64,000 bases of DNA from CAJCIS01 sp965276755 (lineage in GTDB: Bacteria; Pseudomonadota; Alphaproteobacteria; Acetobacterales; Acetobacteraceae): contig OZ255625.1 in the NCBI GenBank assembly GCA_965276755.1, positions 2,046,001 through 2,110,000 of the forward strand, in the 5' to 3' direction. The notes beneath the pieces are model-generated. The model did no database searches and was not told the origin of the DNA. It saw nothing but the letters and a program-made list of their open reading frames with translations. The position numbers and the translations under genes are program-made. Below are positions 53,201 through 62,482 of the stretch, in pieces (within the stretch, counting starts at the first letter, position 1; the number at the start of each line of letters is the position of its first letter).

Positions 53201-53330
53201 GACCAGGGGCTCTGCCCCTGGACTCCGCTAAGGACAAGTCCTTAGAACCTTTTCTTTCTTTTCAAGAAGATGGAGGTTTGAAGGCCCTGCCTCCAGCGGG
53301 GTCCAGGGGCCGAGCCCCTGGCCTTGCTTT
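53201..53330. repeat. Family-2 palindromic element upstream of the beta-solenoid gene
   Basis: CCAGGGGCTCTGCCCCTGG, CTAAGGACAAGTCCTTAG, a Lys-like A/T spacer and CCAGGGGCCGAGCCCCTGG. The rest of the 53166-53526 gap shows no gene. Confidence 0.85.
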
Positions 53331-53526
53331 CTGCTACAAGTCATTGATGATTGAGACGTTTTTGAGATGTGTGAATCCGGTAGCCCCCAAACCCCCCCGT
53401 CACTTGTTTTGGCAACGTGTTGTCCAGGGCGCGTTATTTATCCGAATTAATCCGTTGCAGGCTGACTCAAGCCACGGCTAGCCTGCGCGGTTGGCGCGGG
53501 CAGAAAGCCTGCCGCGGAGATAAGCC

Positions 53527-55575
53527 ATGGCAGGAAGCCGCATTTCCACAACCGTGACGCGCAGCGTGGTTCTGGATACCAAACATCACGCAAGCCCGCT
53601 GACGATCACGCGCACCGGTGTCATCGATGTGACGCAAACTTACGGTGCGGCCGGCGTCTATGGCGCGCAAGCGGGAGATACGGTCATCAACCGCGGCGCC
53701 GTCATGGGCGCCGTGGGCGCGAACGCGACAAACACGGCGCCTGCCGGCAATGGCGGCGCGGGCATAGACCTGACCGCGACGGGAACGATCATTAACAGCG
53801 GTATGATTGCGGGCGGCAACGGCGGCAACGGCGATTTTTATTCGAGCGGCGGCGGCGGGGGCGATGGCATCGATGCGGCTGGCGGCAGGATCGTCAATGG
53901 CGGCATCGTCCAGGGTGGCAATACCGGGTCGACGAACGAGGGAGCCGCCGGCAACGCGGGCGCGGCCATTTTGCTAAGCGGGCCGGGCGTTGACCTGACC
54001 AACAGTGGGACCATTGCGGGGGGATATGGCTTTTATTCCGCGGGCGGCGCCGGCGTCGATTTTACGGCCGCGGGAACACTGCACAATACCGGTGCTATCG
54101 TTGGCGGGGGCGCCCGGTATGGTGCGGCTGGCGCCGGCGTCGACCTCGCGTCCGGCAGCTTTCTCTTCAATAGCGGAACGATTACCGGCAATGACGGCTC
54201 GGCTGGCGTAAACGCCGTTGGCAGCACGATCAGGAACATCGGTACGATCACGGGCGGCTATGGACAGTCCGACGCTCAGGTAGGCTACGGCCCCGGCGGC
54301 GTGGGCGTGTCGTTCTCAGGCGGTCAACTGACGAATGACGGCATGATCGCCGGCGGCTCGGGCCTCGAAGGTTACTATTACGGAGGCTCCCGCGGCGGAA
54401 ACGGCGCCGATGATTCCGGCGGCATACTCGTCAACAACGGGACGATCGAAGGCGGGGTCAACCACTTGCCGTCCGGATACGGACGATCTTATGGCGTCGA
54501 TCTCACCGGCACGGCTTCCCTGGTCAACCATGGCACGATACTCGGCGGCGTGGGCGGCTATAATATCTATCCGCAATACAACGGGCCCGGCGGTGACGGC
54601 CTCTCCGTCAACGCCTCCTCCGTCGCGGTGAACCTGAATCTGATCCAGGGCGGCGCAGGCATCAACTTCAAGGCAAATGGCGGTCAAGGCGCGGTGGTGA
54701 ACCAGGGCGGCTTGCTGACAAACCTTGGCGCGATCGCCGGTGGCGCGGGTGGCTACAGCGGCGGCGGTGGCGGCGCGGGGGTCACTATCCACGGCGGCAC
54801 TCTGGTCACAGCCGGCACCTTGATCGGCGGCGCGGGCGGCACGAATGGCGGCTTACCCGGCGCCGCGGTCGCGTTCTACTACAGCATCCCTGGCACGCTG
54901 GTGGTCGAGGCCGGCGCGGTGTTCAAGGGCGATATCGCCGGCAGCACCAACAGCGCCATAAATGACACGCTGGTGCTCGCCGGCAACCACGCCGGCACGC
55001 TCAGCGGCTTCGGCACTACCATAACCAACATCACCACTATCGTTCAGGATACAGATACGCGCTGGACCCTGGAAGGCTCGATCGGCGGCACGGGCGCCAT
55101 TCAACTAGGCACGGACGCCGCCCTGGCACTCACCGGCGGAACGGTCAGCATCGCCGCGATCGTCTTCGGCGCGGGCGGCGGAGAGACGCTGTATTTCGGC
55201 GCGCCCGGCAGCGTCAGCACCACGCTATCCGGCTTCGGCACAGGCGACCGCATCGAGTTGGCCAATCTCCACGCCAGCTCATTGAAATATGCCAACGGCA
55301 CGCTGACGCTCTTTAATGCTAACAACACCGTTGTCGACACGCTGCACTTCAAGGGCAATTACAAGACCGCGGATTTCGCGCTTCAGACCGAGGGCAAGGC
55401 GACCGATGTGGTCTATGCCGGCAGCAATGCGTCCTCGCTCGCGCCGCATCTGCCGGATTTCATGCCAGTGACCGGCGCATCCGCAACGCTATCTCCGTTT
55501 GTGGCTGATCCAATGCGCATGGCCGTGCCACGCCTGGACGGGCTGCCGTTCCTGGTGGCCTGGCTGCACATATAA
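53527..55575 (+). CDS. Gly/Asn-rich beta-solenoid (adhesin-like) protein
   Basis: Protein of 682 aa made of many imperfect repeats of the type GTIxNSGTIxGGxGG (e.g. ATGTIINSGMIAGGNGGNGD, VDLTNSGTIAGGYGFYSAGG), expected to fold as a right-handed beta-solenoid. The C-terminal part (IQLGTDAALALTGGTVSIAA, GFGTGDRIELANLHASSLKY) resembles the ends of large type I-secreted or surface proteins. There is no signal peptide and no autotransporter barrel. ATG 53527 has GGAGAT upstream. Surface adhesion is inferred. Confidence 0.7.
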   Translation: MAGSRISTTVTRSVVLDTKHHASPLTITRTGVIDVTQTYGAAGVYGAQAGDTVINRGAVMGAVGANATNTAPAGNGGAGIDLTATGTIINSGMIAGGNGGNGDFYSSGGGGGDGIDAAGGRIVNGGIVQGGNTGSTNEGAAGNAGAAILLSGPGVDLTNSGTIAGGYGFYSAGGAGVDFTAAGTLHNTGAIVGGGARYGAAGAGVDLASGSFLFNSGTITGNDGSAGVNAVGSTIRNIGTITGGYGQSDAQVGYGPGGVGVSFSGGQLTNDGMIAGGSGLEGYYYGGSRGGNGADDSGGILVNNGTIEGGVNHLPSGYGRSYGVDLTGTASLVNHGTILGGVGGYNIYPQYNGPGGDGLSVNASSVAVNLNLIQGGAGINFKANGGQGAVVNQGGLLTNLGAIAGGAGGYSGGGGGAGVTIHGGTLVTAGTLIGGAGGTNGGLPGAAVAFYYSIPGTLVVEAGAVFKGDIAGSTNSAINDTLVLAGNHAGTLSGFGTTITNITTIVQDTDTRWTLEGSIGGTGAIQLGTDAALALTGGTVSIAAIVFGAGGGETLYFGAPGSVSTTLSGFGTGDRIELANLHASSLKYANGTLTLFNANNTVVDTLHFKGNYKTADFALQTEGKATDVVYAGSNASSLAPHLPDFMPVTGASATLSPFVADPMRMAVPRLDGLPFLVAWLHI

Positions 55576-55635
55576 AGCCAGGCAATCGAGTAATACCCGG
55601 CGGCGTTGAGATTGATCCATTGAAGGTAGGCCAAT

Positions 55636-55743
55636 GAAAGATTGGGGGAGATGTGCCATCCCCCCCAAACCCCCCGTCTATTGTAGAGGCGAGCCCAGGT
55701 TGATGACGGGGGGGTGTGGGGGGAGTGGCAGGTCTCACCCTCA
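55636..55743. repeat. Family-1 palindrome, degenerate right arm
   Basis: Intact left arm (ATTGGGGGAGATGTGCCATC). The right arm carries GGGGGGAGTGGCAGGTCTCACC, where the inner stem no longer pairs well. It lies between the converging solenoid and GST genes. Confidence 0.85.
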
Positions 55744-56550
55744 ACCGTGAATAATGCCCCAGGCGAGGCGGCCCAAGTGCAGCTTCGTCCAAATATCGGC
55801 CGCAGCGAAGCTGGGGCGCGCTGTCATCGCGCGCCAGTAGCGGGCGAGGGCCGGCCGGCTGGTAATCTCGCCTTCCATGCCGACGAATTCCATGCGGGCG
55901 AGAAACACCGTCCACACGACGTCAGCAGCGCCGTAATCCGGTGGGACCATCACGTCCCGGCGATCGGCGAAATGGCGTTCAAGACGGTCCAGCAAACCGA
56001 TCGCTTCCTCGCGCCGCGTCGCCGCCAACTGGATCGCCTGCTGGGGATCGAAAATGCGCTCGCGTTCGGCGAAAACGGCGGCGCGCCTTTCGTAAATCTC
56101 GGCCAGATCAGGATGAGCGGCGGCCAGCCGCAGGAGGCGGCGACGGGACGCGGCAAGCTTGGCCGGAATGATTGCGCGCGCTAGTGCGTGATGGGCCAAA
56201 AACCCGCCAAAGGTCAGTTCCTCGATCGGATAGGCGTAATGCAGACCGACCCATGTCGTGGTTTCCGCATTGAGCCCCCGTGCGGCCCCGGCCAGCACAC
56301 TGTTCAGTATATCGCGGCTTTGATCGAGGACGTGCCCGGGAAGCACCAGCGTTGGCACCGACAGGTTCGGGTTGAGCCTGGCCTACCACGGCGATTGCTG
56401 GCTGCCGCGAACGTGGATGTCGACAAAAACCTGATCGTGGTCGAGCCCGGCCTCGGCAAGGGCCAGCCGCGCAATTGTTGAAAAGTAGGATGATGGGGCG
56501 TGGTAGAGCCTCGGCTTGGCTTTGCCGGCCGTCGTCTCGGAAAGGCTCAT
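55741..56550 (-). pseudogene. Glutathione S-transferase gene interrupted by one amber codon
   Basis: Read from ATG 56550 (GGAGGTGGG upstream) the frame encodes RLYHAPSSYFSTIARLALAE, then VFVDIHVRGSQQSPW, then TAG at 56383-56385. It continues in the same frame with ARLNPNLSVPTLVLPGHVLD and a full C-terminal GST domain to 55741. In this family the interrupted position is normally Tyr (WYxRLNPN), so a single TAC/TAT to TAG change explains it. The whole frame is 269 codons. It could be a true pseudogene, a sequencing error or a read-through gene; GTG 56358 could start a truncated protein. Confidence 0.78.
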
Positions 56551-56570
56551 TCCCACCTCCGATGCAAACA

Positions 56571-56612
56571 GACAAAAGTTTTTTGGTCCTTTTTTTCAAA
56601 AAAGGACTGCTT
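56571..56612. repeat. Family-3 A/T-rich hairpin repeat
   Basis: GACAAAAGTTTTTTGGTCCT then TTTTTTCAAAAAAGGAC; the stem GTCCTTTTTT/AAAAAAGGAC is a varied but paired version of the copy at 32699. It separates the GST and ilvE genes. Confidence 0.7.
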
Positions 56613-56617
56613 CCTGC

Positions 56618-57517
56618 CTAACCTGCCATCCTGGTTTCCACCTCGTCGGGCGTCATCCGCACCAGCGCCTCATAATCCTCCACCAGCACCTCGGTAATCC
56701 GCCCAGGCGTGAAATGCTGCTCGCCGATGACGCAGATCGGCGTCACCTCGGCGGCAGTACCAGCCAGGAATACCTCCTGCGTGCGGTCCAGTTCCTCGGG
56801 CAGGATCGTACGTTCGACCACCGGGATCTGCCGCCGGCGCGCCAGTGCCATCACCGTGCGGCGGGTAATGCCGTCCAGGAAACCCACGGGCGTGGGCGTG
56901 TGCAGCGCGCCGTCTATGGCCAGGAACACGTTGGCACCCGTTGCCTCGGCCAGATTGCCGCGCCAGTCGAGCATCATGGCGTCGGCAAAGCCACGCGCCT
57001 CGGCGCGGTGCTTGGACAGCGTGCCGGTCATGTAATTGCCTGTGGCCTTGCTGGCGGTCGGCGCGGTCGTGGGATCGGGGCGGCGCCATTCGGCCCAATC
57101 GAGTGCGATGCCGGCCATGCGGTTCTCGAAATAGGCGGGCCAGACCCAGGTGGCGATCATCAGGTGGATTTTGGTGTGCTGCGCGGCGACGGAGAGTTGC
57201 TCCGAACCGCGCCAGGCCAGCGGGCGGAGGTAGCCGTCGGTCAGGCCGTTGGCGGCCAGCGTCTGGCGGCACGCCTCGTCGATTTCGTCCGCGGTGTAGG
57301 GGATTTCGAAGCCGAGGATACGGCCAGAGGAGATCAGGCGGTCGGTGTGCATGCGCAGGCGGAAGATGTTGCCCGCGTAGGCGCGCTCGCCTTCGAAGAC
57401 GCCGCTGCCGTAATGCAGGCCGTGGGTGAGGACGTGGAGCTTGGCCTCGCGCCAGGGGATCAGCGCGCCGTCCATCCAGATGAAGCCGTCGCGGTCGTCG
57501 AAGGGGATCAGGGGCAT
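56618..57517 (-). CDS. ilvE: Branched-chain amino acid aminotransferase
   Basis: Fold-type IV PLP enzyme of 299 aa, the last step of valine, leucine and isoleucine synthesis. It shows FIWMDGALIPWREAKLHVLT, HYGSGVFEGERAY, the PLP Lys in TASKATGNYM, and EATGANVFLAIDGALHTPTP. It completes the pathway begun by ilvB, ilvH and ilvC at the left edge. ATG 57517 gives the normal length. It is divergent from the MarR/OmpR/EnvZ genes. Confidence 0.95.
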   Translation of the reverse strand: MPLIPFDDRDGFIWMDGALIPWREAKLHVLTHGLHYGSGVFEGERAYAGNIFRLRMHTDRLISSGRILGFEIPYTADEIDEACRQTLAANGLTDGYLRPLAWRGSEQLSVAAQHTKIHLMIATWVWPAYFENRMAGIALDWAEWRRPDPTTAPTASKATGNYMTGTLSKHRAEARGFADAMMLDWRGNLAEATGANVFLAIDGALHTPTPVGFLDGITRRTVMALARRRQIPVVERTILPEELDRTQEVFLAGTAAEVTPICVIGEQHFTPGRITEVLVEDYEALVRMTPDEVETRMAG

Positions 57518-57623
57518 GGTGGAACTTTCTTGGGCGCCGGCGAAAGAATATTACGCGCCGGAGTTAGCCGCAATCCGCCCAAGATGGTAAGCCGAAACCG
57601 TCCGCCATCTTGCGAGGGGAGCC

Positions 57624-58136
57624 ATGCCCGAGACCGCGCCGGGAACCAGCGTGCTGTTCCTGCGGGAAGCGCAGATCAGGCAGGCGCAGGATTTGTTCTT
57701 CCTGGCCGCGCGCGATCTGGCTGCCTGCGTCGACCCGGTGCTGGCCGCCCACGGGCTGGGGCGGGCGCATCATCGCGCGTTGCATTTTATCGGCCGCTCG
57801 CCGGGGCTTTCCGTCAGCGATCTGTTGGCGGCGTTGGGGATTACCAAGCAGAGCCTGGCGCGCGTGCTGGCGCCGCTGGTGGCGGGTGGGCTGGTGCATC
57901 AGGCCGCCGGCAGGTCCGACAGGCGACAGCGCCTGCTGAGCCTGACCGAGTCCGGCGTGGCGCTGGAGCGCGCGCTGTTCGAGTGCCAGCGCGAGCGCCT
58001 GACGACAGCCTATCGCGAGGCTGGTGCCTCCGCCGTCGAGGGCTTTCGCCAGGTCATGCGCGGCGTCATGGGTTCACCAGGGCGCTCGGCGCTGGATACG
58101 CCGGCGCCGGCGCTCCGTGTTATGGGACGGCCATGA
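57624..58136 (+). CDS. MarR-family regulator, PetP-like
   Basis: Winged-helix protein of 170 aa (LGRAHHRALHFIGRSPGLSV, then SDLLAALGITKQSLARVLAP, wing RSDRRQRLLSLTESG). Its place directly before an OmpR-type regulator, with 4-base overlap, matches PetP-PetR of Rhodobacter, which controls cytochrome bc1 genes. The target in this organism is not known. GAGGGGAGCC precedes ATG 57624. Confidence 0.85.
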   Translation: MPETAPGTSVLFLREAQIRQAQDLFFLAARDLAACVDPVLAAHGLGRAHHRALHFIGRSPGLSVSDLLAALGITKQSLARVLAPLVAGGLVHQAAGRSDRRQRLLSLTESGVALERALFECQRERLTTAYREAGASAVEGFRQVMRGVMGSPGRSALDTPAPALRVMGRP

Positions 58137-58834
58137 GCGAGGAGGCGGCGCACATCCTGGTGGTCGATGACGATGCCAGGCTGCGCAGCCTGCTCAGCCG
58201 CTATTTGTCCGAAAACGGCTTTCGCGTCAGCATCGCGGCGCACGCGGCCGAGGCGCGCGACAAGCTGCGTTTTCTGCAGCCGGATGCACTCGTGCTGGAT
58301 GTCATGATGCCGGGCGAGACGGGGCTTGATCTGACCGGCGCGCTGCGCGTGCTCAACCCGGGCCTGCCGATATTGCTGCTGACCGCACGCGGGGCGCCGG
58401 AGGACCGCATTGCCGGCTTTGAATCCGGTGCCGACGATTACCTCGGCAAACCCTTCGAGCCGCGCGAGCTGGTCTTGCGCCTGCGCGCGATGCTGCGGCG
58501 CGCGCCGGCGGTGGCCGCCATTGATGCGCCGTCCGGCCCGGTGCAGATCGGGCGGCTGGAATTCGACACCGCGCGCGCCGAATTGCGTGGTGCCACCGGC
58601 GTGATCCATTTGACCGGCAGCGAATCCTCGCTGCTGGGGGCGCTGGCGTCCAAGCCGGGGCAGGTATTCTCGCGCGAGGATATTGCCACCACGCTCGGCA
58701 TGGATGAGGCGAGCGAACGCGCCATCGATGTGCAGGTCACGCGCCTGCGCCGCAAGATCGAGGCCGACCCGCGCGAGCCGCGCTTTCTGCACACCGTGCG
58801 CGGGCGCGGCTATGTGCTCAAGCCGGGCCAATGA
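58133..58834 (+). CDS. OmpR-family response regulator, PetR-like
   Basis: Response regulator of 233 aa. The receiver domain has the acidic pocket (ILVVDDDARL), phospho-Asp in ALVLDVMMPGETGL, Thr in LLLTARGAP and Lys in LGKPFEPREL. A winged-helix DNA-binding domain follows (LTGSESSLLGALASKPGQVF, DVQVTRLRRKIEADPREPRF, TVRGRGYVL). ATG 58133 overlaps the MarR stop (ATGA), and its own end overlaps the kinase gene by 4 bases. Confidence 0.93.
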   Translation: MSEEAAHILVVDDDARLRSLLSRYLSENGFRVSIAAHAAEARDKLRFLQPDALVLDVMMPGETGLDLTGALRVLNPGLPILLLTARGAPEDRIAGFESGADDYLGKPFEPRELVLRLRAMLRRAPAVAAIDAPSGPVQIGRLEFDTARAELRGATGVIHLTGSESSLLGALASKPGQVFSREDIATTLGMDEASERAIDVQVTRLRRKIEADPREPRFLHTVRGRGYVLKPGQ

Positions 58835-60162
58835 CGCGCTTTGCCACAGCGTGGGAAAAGCCCGCGCGCAAGATATTGCCGCGCTCGCTGCTGGGGCGTT
58901 CGCTGCTCATCATATTGGTGCCACTGGTCGTCGTGCAGGCCGTCGCGCTGATGCTGTTCTATGGCAGCCACCTCGATCTGATTTCTCGCCGGCTGGCAGG
59001 GGCCGTGGCCGGCGAGATCGCGCAGACCGCCACGCTGCTGGACGGCACGGAGCGCGCGCAGGATCGCGCCTGGCTGCTTGGCAATGCGGTGCGCGATTTC
59101 GATCTGCGCATGACATTCGTGGCCGGACGCCACATTGCGCAAATGCGGCACGTCAATGTGCTGGGTCCGATGGATGACGATCTGGCCATTGCCATGCGCG
59201 AGCGCGTCGGGCGGCCGTTCACCATGGATTGGCGAGGCGATCCGAATTTCGTGCTGATCGATGTGCAAATGCAGGCGGGCGTGCTGCACGTCGAAGCGCC
59301 GCGCAAGCGCCTTTATACCAGCATGATCTACCTGTTCGTGCTCTGGGTGATCGGCAGTTCGGTGCTGCTGTTCTGCATTGCGGCGCTGTTCATGCGCAAT
59401 CAGGTACGCGCGATACGGCGCCTGGCAATCGCGGCCGAGGCGTTCGGGTTGGGGCGTGATACCGGCGCAATACGACCGGAGGGGGCGGTCGAGGTGCGCC
59501 AGGCCGCCACCGCGTTTAATCGCATGCAGGAGCGCATTCGCCGATTTCTGGCGCAGCGCACGGAAATGCTCGCCGGCGTCAGCCACGATCTGCGCACGCC
59601 GCTGACGCGTCTGCGCCTCGCACTGGCGATGCTGCCGGCGACGGGACCGTATGCCGCGGATGCGGCGGAGATGACCGCGGACGTGAAGGAAATGGAACGC
59701 ATGATCGGCGGCTATCTGGCTTTTGCGCGTGGCGAGCAGGCCGAGCAGGCGCAGCAGATCGATCTGAGTGCAGTGCTGGAGGAGGTGGCGGCCGGCGCCC
59801 GGCGTGCCGGTGCGCGCATCGATGTGGAGGCGCCGGCGGGGCTTACCGTGCATCTGCGGCCGGATGCGGCGCGGCGGGCGATTACCAATCTTGTCGATAA
59901 TGCGCGCCGGCATGCGATGCGGGTGGCATTGGGCGCGGTGCAGGGTGAGCGCGCGGTGCTGGTGACGGTGGACGATGACGGGCCGGGTATTCCGGTGGAT
60001 CGGCGGGAGAGCGTGTTTCGTCCGTTCGAGAGCGACAGCACGGGCGGGACGGGGTTGGGGCTGACGATTGCGCGCGATATCGTGCGCGCGCATGGGGGGG
60101 ATATCGTGCTGGAGGATTCGCCTTTGGGTGGGTTGCGCGCGCGGATCAGGTTGCCGGTTTGA
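58831..60162 (+). CDS. EnvZ-like sensor histidine kinase
   Basis: Kinase of 443 aa with two membrane segments (LLIILVPLVVVQAVALMLFY and MIYLFVLWVIGSSVLLFCIA) around a periplasmic sensor region, a HAMP linker, the phospho-His in AGVSHDLRTPLTRLRLALAM and an ATPase domain with N-box NLVDNARRHA, G1 VDDDGPGIP and G2 GGTGLGLTIARDI. It is the cognate partner of the preceding regulator. The signal is unknown; EnvZ relatives answer to osmotic or envelope stress. Confidence 0.93.
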   Translation: MTRFATAWEKPARKILPRSLLGRSLLIILVPLVVVQAVALMLFYGSHLDLISRRLAGAVAGEIAQTATLLDGTERAQDRAWLLGNAVRDFDLRMTFVAGRHIAQMRHVNVLGPMDDDLAIAMRERVGRPFTMDWRGDPNFVLIDVQMQAGVLHVEAPRKRLYTSMIYLFVLWVIGSSVLLFCIAALFMRNQVRAIRRLAIAAEAFGLGRDTGAIRPEGAVEVRQAATAFNRMQERIRRFLAQRTEMLAGVSHDLRTPLTRLRLALAMLPATGPYAADAAEMTADVKEMERMIGGYLAFARGEQAEQAQQIDLSAVLEEVAAGARRAGARIDVEAPAGLTVHLRPDAARRAITNLVDNARRHAMRVALGAVQGERAVLVTVDDDGPGIPVDRRESVFRPFESDSTGGTGLGLTIARDIVRAHGGDIVLEDSPLGGLRARIRLPV

Positions 60163-60172
60163 AGACATGTGG

Positions 60173-60302
60173 AAGAGCTGGGTGGGATGTGCCATCCCCC
60201 CCAGACCCCCCGTCTGCATTTAGGACAACGCCTCTGCTAAATAATGACTGGGGTTTGGGGGGGGCTGACGTATACGTCAGCCACATCTCCCCCAATCTTT
60301 AC
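60173..60302. repeat. Family-1 full palindrome with TGACGTATACGTCA insert
   Basis: The left arm has GGGATG-TGC-CATCCC. In the right arm the ATG-GCA-CAT core is replaced by GGCTGACGTATACGTCAGCC (60263-60282), identical to 44757-44776. It fills the gap between two genes read in the same direction. Confidence 0.88.
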
Positions 60303-60331
60303 CTTTGCCGCCCTCTCTTCTTGGAATTTTT

Positions 60332-62482
60332 ATGAAACACCTGGCGTCGCTAACCCTCTCTACCCTGCTCCTGAGCGCGCCCGCCATCGCGCGCGACACA
60401 AGCGCGCCGCCGACCGCCGTGACTCTGGCCACCGATACCTATTTTGGCACCAAAGTCACCGACCCTTACCGCTGGTTGGAAAACACCGTAGACCCCGCCG
60501 TGCACGCCTGGAGCGTGGGCCAGGATGCGCGCACGCGCGCGTGGCTCGACCATATTCCGTTGCGCGCCACAATTCACGATCGCATCGCCAAGCTGATTGC
60601 CGCCCAATCACCTGCCTATCGCGACCTGACACAGGCAGGCGGCAAACTGTTTGCCACCATCGTGCAACCGCCTCGGCAACAGCCCTTCATTGGCGTCATG
60701 GGCCTGGACGCAAACCCCGCGCATATCCGCCCGATCGTCGATCCCGACGTGATCAATCCAGCCGGCACAACGGCGATCGATTGGTGGGTGCCCTCGCCGG
60801 ACGGCACCAAGATCGCCGTATCGCTGTCTCAGAATGGCAGCGAGGACGGCACGCTGCATGTCTTCGACACGGCAACGGGGCACGAGACCGGGGACGTCAT
60901 TCCGCGCGTGCAATACCCGACCGGCGGCGGCAGCCTGGCCTGGCGTGCCGACGGCGCCGGCTTTTATTACACGCGCTATCCGGGCACGGAACGGCCTGAG
61001 GCGGATCGCCATTTCTATCAGCAGGTCTATTTCCACGCGCTGGGCGCCACACCATCGGGGGACGCCTACGTGCTGGGGCGCGACATTCCCAAGCTCGCCG
61101 AAGTTGCTCTGTCAGCCAGGCAGAACGCCAAATACGTTCTGGTCACCGTGGCCAACGGTGATGGCGGCGAGTACGAACATTTCGTCATTCCGCCCAACGG
61201 CGCGCCCCGTCAGGTCACGCGCTTTGCCGATCAGGTGGTGGGTGCCGCCATTGGGCCCGACGATCGGCTCTATCTGACCAGCCGACAGGGTGCGCCGCGC
61301 GGTCAGTTGCTGAGCGTGCCCGCCAGCGACCCGACACTGTCGCACGCGCGCGTGCTTGTGCCGCAGACCGACGCCGTCATTCGCACCGGCGGCGAATTTG
61401 CGGGCGATCCCGTCATCATTACCGGCCAGGCCATCTACATTCGCGAGCTGATCGGCGGTCCGTCCCGCCTGGCCGCCTACACGCTCGATGGCAAACGCAT
61501 GCCGGACGTGCCATTGCCTCCCGTGGCCGCAGTGGATGAAGCTGTGGCCTTGCCCGACCAGTCCTTGCTCTATGAAATTGCCACCTATCTTCGGCCGCCC
61601 TATTTCCAGCGCTACAACGAAGCCAGCCATACGGTGACGGCCACATCGCTGACGCAGACAAGTACCATCCATTTCGACGATGCCACCGTCACGCGCGCTT
61701 TCGCCACATCAAAGGACGGCACCCGCGTGCCCGTCAACATCATCGCCCCCAAGGGCACCGCGCAGAACGGCGCCAATCCTACGCTGCTTTACGGCTATGG
61801 TGGCTATAACATCAGCGAGGAACCGCATTTCCTGGGTGCTGCCGGCCGCATCTGGCTGGACGGGCACGGCCTCTATGCCATTGCCAACATCCGCGGCGGC
61901 GGCGAATTTGGCGCCGAGTGGCACGCGCAAGGCGCGCTTACGCACAAGCAGAACGTGTTCGATGATTTCACCGCTGCTGCGCAGTACCTGATTGCGGCGA
62001 AATACACATCCTCGGCGCATTTGGCACTGATGGGGGGCAGCAATGGCGGTTTGCTGATGGGCGCGATGATCACGCAGCACCCCGAGCTCGCGCACGCCGT
62101 TGTTTCGACTGTGGGCATCTACGATATGCTGCGCGAGGAGCTCGATCCGAACGGCGCCTTCAACACAACCGAATTCGGCAGCGTGCGCGACGCCGATCAG
62201 TTTCGCGCGCTGTATGCTTATTCGCCGTATCATCACGTCGTGGATGGCACGAAATATCCGGCCGTGTTCATGGCGACCGGCGAACATGACGGACGGGTCA
62301 ATCCCGCCCACTCGCGCAAGATGATCGCGCGCTTGCAGGCGGCGACGGAGTCGGGGTTGCCGGTTCTGCTCAGCATCAACGCGCACGCGGGCCATGGCAT
62401 CGGGAGTGCATTGAGCATTCGGATCGATCAGCAGGCTGACACGATGGCGTTTTTGTTCCATGAGCTGGAAATGGAAATGTAG
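60332..62482 (+). CDS. Prolyl oligopeptidase family (S9A) serine peptidase
   Basis: Enzyme of 716 aa with a signal peptide (LASLTLSTLLLSAPAIARDT), an N-terminal helix (DPYRWLENTVDPAVHAW), a seven-bladed propeller and the alpha/beta-hydrolase domain. The catalytic Ser is in LMGGSNGGLLMGAM, Asp in TGEHDGRVNP and His in HAGHGIG; GYGGYNISEEPHFL and RGGGEFGAEWHAQG are typical. It cleaves after Pro in short peptides, here probably in the periplasm. ATG 60332 starts the signal peptide; a longer start at 60305 lies in the repeat flank. Confidence 0.94.
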   Translation: MKHLASLTLSTLLLSAPAIARDTSAPPTAVTLATDTYFGTKVTDPYRWLENTVDPAVHAWSVGQDARTRAWLDHIPLRATIHDRIAKLIAAQSPAYRDLTQAGGKLFATIVQPPRQQPFIGVMGLDANPAHIRPIVDPDVINPAGTTAIDWWVPSPDGTKIAVSLSQNGSEDGTLHVFDTATGHETGDVIPRVQYPTGGGSLAWRADGAGFYYTRYPGTERPEADRHFYQQVYFHALGATPSGDAYVLGRDIPKLAEVALSARQNAKYVLVTVANGDGGEYEHFVIPPNGAPRQVTRFADQVVGAAIGPDDRLYLTSRQGAPRGQLLSVPASDPTLSHARVLVPQTDAVIRTGGEFAGDPVIITGQAIYIRELIGGPSRLAAYTLDGKRMPDVPLPPVAAVDEAVALPDQSLLYEIATYLRPPYFQRYNEASHTVTATSLTQTSTIHFDDATVTRAFATSKDGTRVPVNIIAPKGTAQNGANPTLLYGYGGYNISEEPHFLGAAGRIWLDGHGLYAIANIRGGGEFGAEWHAQGALTHKQNVFDDFTAAAQYLIAAKYTSSAHLALMGGSNGGLLMGAMITQHPELAHAVVSTVGIYDMLREELDPNGAFNTTEFGSVRDADQFRALYAYSPYHHVVDGTKYPAVFMATGEHDGRVNPAHSRKMIARLQAATESGLPVLLSINAHAGHGIGSALSIRIDQQADTMAFLFHELEMEM

